DNA of 17,115 nucleotides from CAYYED01 sp964470785. GTDB taxonomy: Bacteria > Patescibacteriota > Minisyncoccia > Minisyncoccales > PEYH01. The stretch lies in assembly GCA_964470785.1 (NCBI GenBank), contig CAYYED010000034.1, forward strand, positions 1-17,115. The letters run 5' to 3'. This document shows, piece by piece, positions 13,238 to 17,115 of this stretch. The translations under genes were made by a program, and so were the position numbers. The stretch's first letter is position 1. Every line of letters begins with the position of its first letter. Under the pieces are notes generated by a model. The model made no database searches. It worked only from the letters and a program-made list of their open reading frames with translations, and had not been told where the DNA came from.

Positions 13238-16200
13238 TTATTTGTTATCCTCCTCCCCTCTTATGTTCAACACCTTCCTTCCTTCCTTCTTAATCATATC
13301 TACATTCATTCCCAATGACCTCAATTCATTAATAAGCAAAGAAAAAGAGGCAGGGATATGAGGACCTTCAATCTTTCTGCCTTTCAAAATCGCCTGATAA
13401 GCCATAGCTCTGCCCAAAACATCATCTGACTTAATTGTAAGCATTTCCTGTAAAGTATAAGCCGCTCCATATCCTTCTAAAGCCCAGACCTCCATTTCTC
13501 CAAATCTTTGTCCGCCAAATTGCGCTCTTCCGCCCAAGGGCTGTTGAGTAATCAAAGAATAAGGCCCAATGGAGCGCATATGAATCTTATCTTCTACCAT
13601 ATGAATCAGCCGCATCATATACATATATCCCACTTCTATGTCTCTGGGAAATTTCTTGCCGGTTCTGCCGTCATATAAAGGAACTTTTCCGGTAACGGGA
13701 ATGCCTGCTTTTTCCAGCTCTTTTTTAATATCTTCCTCGTTTGCTCCGGACATTGACGGAGTAATTGCCCGATATCCCAGTTTTTTGGCAGCCCAGCCCA
13801 AACTGGCTTCAAAAACCTGGCCAATGTTCATTCTGGAAATCACACCCAACGGATTAAGAATGACATCTACGGCCGTGCCGTCTTCCATAAAAGGCATCTC
13901 TTCCTTGGGAAGTATTTTTGCTACAATTCCTTTATTTCCGTGCCTGCCGGCAAGCTTATCCCCTACCGTTATTTTTCTTAATTGAGCCACTTCTACCTCA
14001 ATCCTTTTAATCACCCCTGAATCCAGCTTATGCCCTTCTTCCCGGGAAAACTCTTTGACCCTAATCACTCGTCCCTTTTTTCCGTGCTCCATCAAAAGAG
14101 AAGTATCTTTAACATTCTTGGCTTTTTCTCCAAAAATCGCCCATAATAAACGTTCTTCGGCCGTCAGCCCGGTTTCTCCTTTGGGAGAAATTTTTCCCAC
14201 CAAAATATCATTTGCTCCCACTTCAGCGCCTATTCTTACCACTCCTTCGGCATCTAAGTCCCTTAATTTTTCTTCAGAAACATTAGGTATGTCTGAAGTG
14301 GTAATTTCCGGGCCTAATTTTGTTTCCCGAACATCGCAAATAAATGTTTCTATATGGACGCTGGAAAGCAGTTCTTGTTCCAGCACCCTGCTGGAAATAA
14401 TAATAGCATCTTCATAATTGTGCCCGCGCCAGGATAAAAAAGATATTAAAATATTTTGCCCCAAAGCCAAAACGCCTCTGTCTGAATCAACAGAATCGGC
14501 AATTACTTCTCCTTTTTTAACATATTGGCCCTTTTTGACTATTGGTTTGTGAAGAAAATATGTATATTGATTGGTTGGGTCATAACTTCTTAACTGATAA
14601 ACTTTTTTCTGTTCTCCTGAATTTTTTTCAAAGGAATGGGAGGACTTTATAATAATTTCTCTTGCATCCACTTTAATCACCTCCCCATCTTCTTGGGCAA
14701 TTACTGCTTTACCCGAATCCCTGACCACCCTTTCCTCCAGGCCCGTGCTTACTAAGGGCGCCTCTCTTCTTACTAAGGGAACCGACTGCCTTTGCATATT
14801 AGAACCCATTAAAGCGCGGTTAGCATCATCGTGCCGCAGGAAAGGAATAAGCGCCGCGGCTGTAGAGATAAATTGTTCCGGGGCAACATCCACGTATTCA
14901 ACTTCGTTCTTGTTAATAATTTTTGGTTTTTCTTGAAAGCGCACCTCTACCCGCTCCTCTAAAATATTTCCCTTGTCATCAATATTAATTCCGGCATGAG
15001 TAATACGGCACTTTTCTTCTTCAAAAGCATTCATATATACTACTTCGTCAGTAACCCTGCCCTTCTCTACTTTGAAGTAAGGAACCTCTATAAAACCAAA
15101 AGGATTAATTTTGGCATATAAAGAAAGGTGTCCTACTAAGCCGACATTAGGTCCTTCCGGTGTTTGAATTGGACAGATTCTTCCATAGTGCGAGGGCTGG
15201 ACATCTCTTACTTGCAATCCCGCTCTTTTACGGGTTAAGCCGCCGGGACCTCCGGCCGTCAGCCGTCTTTTATGCTCTAATTCAGACAAAGTATTCTCAT
15301 TGTCCATAAATTGAGAAAGTTGGGACGAGGCAAAAAATTGCTTCACTGACGCCATAAACGGCCGCGGGTTTAAAATTTGATTAGGGTTTAATTCAAAAGC
15401 ATCCAAAGTAGTCATTCTGTCGCGCGCTACTCTTTCCACCCGGGCCAATCCTACCCTCAAACGTTCTTTCAAAAGCTCGGAAATCTTTCTTACTCTTCTA
15501 TTGCCCAAATGGTCAATTTCGTCCGGCTCGCTTCCCGGAGTATTGTTAAGCCGGATTATTTCTCTTATTGTCGCCACAATGTCTTCTACTCTCAAAACCC
15601 TGTCTTCTATGGTTATCTCTTCTGTTGCTTGCGTATTTGTCTTTTGTTTGACTTTAATTTTTTTAAGCTCCGGTAAGCGCTCTAAGCTTTTCCACCTTCC
15701 CACTTTACTTAAATCATATCTCTCAAAATTAAAAAACATATTTTCTATCAATTCTTTTGCCGTATCGGGCGAGGCCAAATCGCCCGGCCTTAAGCGGCGG
15801 TAAATTTCTACCAAGGCCTCGGCTTGACTCTTAGTCGAATCCCGCTTCAAAGTTTCCTCTATATAATCCACCTGACCTTCGGAACTTCGGAAGTCCCGAG
15901 ACCTTTCGGAAACTCCCATCCTCCTCTTTCCTCCCCCTTCCCCAAGGGAAGAGTGAGGATTAAGAGAGGAAAAGAGGTCAGAATAACCGCCTGAAATCGC
16001 CTTACGAATCTTCTCGTCTGTATCAATGCCAAAAGCGCGCAAGAGAGTGGTTGCCGGCACTCTTCTTCTGCGGTCTATTTTTACTCCGATAAATCCCGAG
16101 GGGTCGGTCTCAAATTCCAGCCAGCTTCCTCTGCTGGGAATAATTCTGGCTCCAAAATATCTTTTTCCTTTTGTGTCTTTAGCAGTAAAAAAAGCGCCCG

Positions 16201-16597
16201 GAGAACGCAAAAGCTGGGAAATAAGAACCCTTTCCACTCTGTTAATAATAAAAGTTCCCCTTTCCGTCATTAGGGGAAAATCCCCAAAGAACACTTCCTG
16301 CACCGACTCTTCTTTGGTCTTTAAATTAACTAATTTAACAATAATTTTTAAGGGCGCGGCATAAGTGTCTTCATTCTCTTTGGCTTCAAATTCATCTTTA
16401 TAATTCGGCTCGCCTAATTTATAATCCAAAAACCAAAGCTCCAGCCACTTGCCAGTATAATCGCGAATCGGAGAAACCTCTTCAAATAAATCCTTTATAT
16501 CGTTTTCCCAAAATTCTTGCCAACTGTCTTTTTGGGGCTCTAAAAGAAACGGTATCTTAAGCCGAATTTTTGATTTAGAAAAATCTTTTGTTTGCAT
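13238..16597 (-). CDS. rpoB: DNA-directed RNA polymerase subunit beta
   Basis: 1119-aa beta subunit. Visible blocks are GDFPLMTERGTFIINRVERVLISQLLRSPG (105-134), the rifampicin-site region SSQLSQFMDNENTLSELEHKRRLT (424-447), RICPIQTPEGPNVGL (473-487), the catalytic-centre segment GDKLAGRHGNKGI (879-891) and the C-terminal GEMEVWALEGYGAAYTLQEMLT (1033-1054). Residues about 206-241 are an extra Gly/Ser/Arg-rich stretch encoded by a repeat (15873-15981), absent from the usual short spacer between the RAFGI and YIEETL blocks. The ATG at 16597 gives the typical N-terminus MQTK; an in-frame TTG at 16714 would add 39 unrelated residues read through the leader hairpin and is rejected. A strong promoter lies upstream. 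Confidence 0.97.
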   Translation of the reverse strand: MQTKDFSKSKIRLKIPFLLEPQKDSWQEFWENDIKDLFEEVSPIRDYTGKWLELWFLDYKLGEPNYKDEFEAKENEDTYAAPLKIIVKLVNLKTKEESVQEVFFGDFPLMTERGTFIINRVERVLISQLLRSPGAFFTAKDTKGKRYFGARIIPSRGSWLEFETDPSGFIGVKIDRRRRVPATTLLRAFGIDTDEKIRKAISGGYSDLFSSLNPHSSLGEGGGKRRMGVSERSRDFRSSEGQVDYIEETLKRDSTKSQAEALVEIYRRLRPGDLASPDTAKELIENMFFNFERYDLSKVGRWKSLERLPELKKIKVKQKTNTQATEEITIEDRVLRVEDIVATIREIIRLNNTPGSEPDEIDHLGNRRVRKISELLKERLRVGLARVERVARDRMTTLDAFELNPNQILNPRPFMASVKQFFASSQLSQFMDNENTLSELEHKRRLTAGGPGGLTRKRAGLQVRDVQPSHYGRICPIQTPEGPNVGLVGHLSLYAKINPFGFIEVPYFKVEKGRVTDEVVYMNAFEEEKCRITHAGINIDDKGNILEERVEVRFQEKPKIINKNEVEYVDVAPEQFISTAAALIPFLRHDDANRALMGSNMQRQSVPLVRREAPLVSTGLEERVVRDSGKAVIAQEDGEVIKVDAREIIIKSSHSFEKNSGEQKKVYQLRSYDPTNQYTYFLHKPIVKKGQYVKKGEVIADSVDSDRGVLALGQNILISFLSWRGHNYEDAIIISSRVLEQELLSSVHIETFICDVRETKLGPEITTSDIPNVSEEKLRDLDAEGVVRIGAEVGANDILVGKISPKGETGLTAEERLLWAIFGEKAKNVKDTSLLMEHGKKGRVIRVKEFSREEGHKLDSGVIKRIEVEVAQLRKITVGDKLAGRHGNKGIVAKILPKEEMPFMEDGTAVDVILNPLGVISRMNIGQVFEASLGWAAKKLGYRAITPSMSGANEEDIKKELEKAGIPVTGKVPLYDGRTGKKFPRDIEVGYMYMMRLIHMVEDKIHMRSIGPYSLITQQPLGGRAQFGGQRFGEMEVWALEGYGAAYTLQEMLTIKSDDVLGRAMAYQAILKGRKIEGPHIPASFSLLINELRSLGMNVDMIKKEGRKVLNIRGEEDNK
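15873..15981. repeat. C-rich repeat inserted in frame within rpoB
   Basis: The stretch is bounded by CTGACCT (15873-15879) and AGGTCAG (15975-15981), a perfect 7-bp inverted repeat. Inside lie a TTCGGAA-rich palindromic part (about 15878-15911) and a C-rich family core (about 15912-15975, TCCTCCCCCTTCCCC-aagGGAAGAGTGAGGA) closely similar to the one at 8581-8640. It adds about 36 codons without stops and keeps the frame. Confidence 0.75.
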
Positions 16598-16600
16598 AAA

Positions 16601-16640
16601 ACACAAAAAAGCTCCCTTTTGCGCCAAAGGGAAAAAGCTT
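16601..16640 (-). terminator. Terminator-like hairpin in the rpoB leader
   Basis: On the rpoB strand, TCCCTTT-ggcgca-AAAGGGA is followed by GCTTTTTTGTGTTTT directly before the start codon, the form of an intrinsic terminator. The 3' arm contains the only Shine-Dalgarno-like word (AGGGAG, about 14 nt from ATG). The upstream word GAAAAAGCTTTTTC (a perfect palindrome, 16631-16644) overlaps the 5' arm and could form a competing structure. On the plus strand AAAAAGCT pairs with AGCTTTTT to extend the same stem. Because it lies between promoter and gene, it may be an attenuator; function is inferred. Confidence 0.55.
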
Positions 16641-16728
16641 TTTCTTATTAAGAGTAAGAGAAAATCCCGGATTTCAAAATATTCTTGATAACTTCTCCCA
16701 CCCAAGCCGGGCAAGAGTATTGATTACT

Positions 16729-16756
16729 ATTTTACACAACTAAAAAATATTGTCAA
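16729..16756 (-). promoter_or_regulatory. rpoB promoter
   Basis: On the minus strand: perfect -35 TTGACA (16756-16751), 16-nt spacer, -10 TAAAAT (16734-16729, 5 of 6). Transcription would start near 16722, giving a leader of about 125 nt before the rpoB ATG at 16597. This is the best consensus promoter in the window. Confidence 0.75.
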
Positions 16757-16772
16757 CAGTCAATAGTCATTC

Positions 16773-17115
16773 GTCATTGCGAGCCGCCTCTTTCCCGTCA
16801 TTGCGAGCCCCGACCCCGAGCTTGTCGAGGGGGAGGGGCGAAGCAATCTATACTTCCCGTCATCGCGAGGCCGTTCTCTTTCATGTCATTGCGAGCCCCG
16901 AGTGGAGCGAGGGGCGAAGCAATCTATCCGTGGAACCCTTGTACACGTCATTGCGAGGCCGTTCTCTTTCACGTCATTGCGAGGCCCGAGCGGAGCGAGG
17001 GGCGAAGCAATCTATCCGTGGAATCCTTGTACACGTCATTGCGAGGGCGTTAGCCCGAAGCAATCTATCCGTGGAACTGCCCCGTATGAGATTGCTTCAC
17101 TCCGTTCGCAATGAC
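16773..17115. repeat. Tandem array of GTCATTGCGAG...GAAGCAATCT repeats
   Basis: GTCATTGCGAG words start at 16773, 16797, 16859 (one variant base), 16885, 16947, 16973 and 17035, and an inverted copy closes at 17115. The larger period is 88 bp: 16859-16946 and 16947-17034 are near-identical units, preceded by an 86-bp diverged unit and followed by a shortened one. Each unit holds two GTCATTGCGAG starts and one GAAGCAATCTAT end. This is the well-known dispersed extragenic repeat type. The array runs to the window edge, and no gene is credible in 16757-17115. Confidence 0.88.

Noticed and set aside
16598..16714. Upstream TTG start extending rpoB by 39 residues
   Set aside because: The extension reads through the leader hairpin, does not match RpoB N-termini, and MQTK at 16597 does.
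16902..17114. Open frame on the plus strand within the 88-bp array
   Set aside because: It is the translation of the GTCATTGCGAG...GAAGCAATCT repeats, with repeated peptides that follow the DNA period.
16773..17115. CRISPR-like array
   Set aside because: Units are 88-bp near-identical tandem copies with no unique spacers and no cas genes nearby.

Overview
The window reads as a chromosomal core region of a Candidate Phyla Radiation (Patescibacteria) genome, most likely a Parcubacteria-type lineage. This rests on protein style (short divergent RpoB and RpoC, a zinc-knuckle S18, a Lys/Glu-tailed S6, an RNase J of the CPR type), on short intergenic gaps filled with AT-rich, C-rich and palindromic repeats, and on poor Shine-Dalgarno usage. 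TGA is a normal stop (ssb and rpoC end in it), so this is not a lineage with UGA recoded to Gly. No rRNA, tRNA, CRISPR array, transposase or phage gene was seen.

Layout. 1-1729 (+): RNase J. 1796-3151 (-): phosphomanno/phosphoglucomutase, convergent with RNase J across a C-rich hairpin repeat. 3152-3479: repeats plus the rpsF promoter. 3480-4749 (+): the classic rpsF-ssb-rpsR cluster, with an AT-rich repeat between ssb and rpsR. 4911-5957 (-): recA. 6233-8554 (-): ftsK. 8555-9087: three different repeat families. 9088-12723 (-): rpoC. 12797-13159 (-): a four-helix-bundle (23S-IVS type) gene inside the rpoB/rpoC junction. 13238-16597 (-): rpoB, with a clear promoter and a terminator-like leader hairpin. 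16773-17115: a tandem array of GTCATTGCGAG-type repeats running off the window.

The genes are housekeeping: transcription (rpoB, rpoC), RNA decay (RNase J), translation and single-strand DNA binding (S6, SSB, S18), recombination (RecA), chromosome segregation (FtsK) and sugar-phosphate metabolism. I found no new defence or metabolic system. The unusual part is the repeats. One C-rich family sits in almost every gap. A member lies in frame inside rpoB, and two composite copies carry the last bases of the RNase J gene. A palindrome is translated within rpoC. A 494-bp cassette with perfect 20-bp inverted ends and one four-helix-bundle gene separates rpoB from rpoC. RNase J also has Tyr where a metal-binding His is expected.
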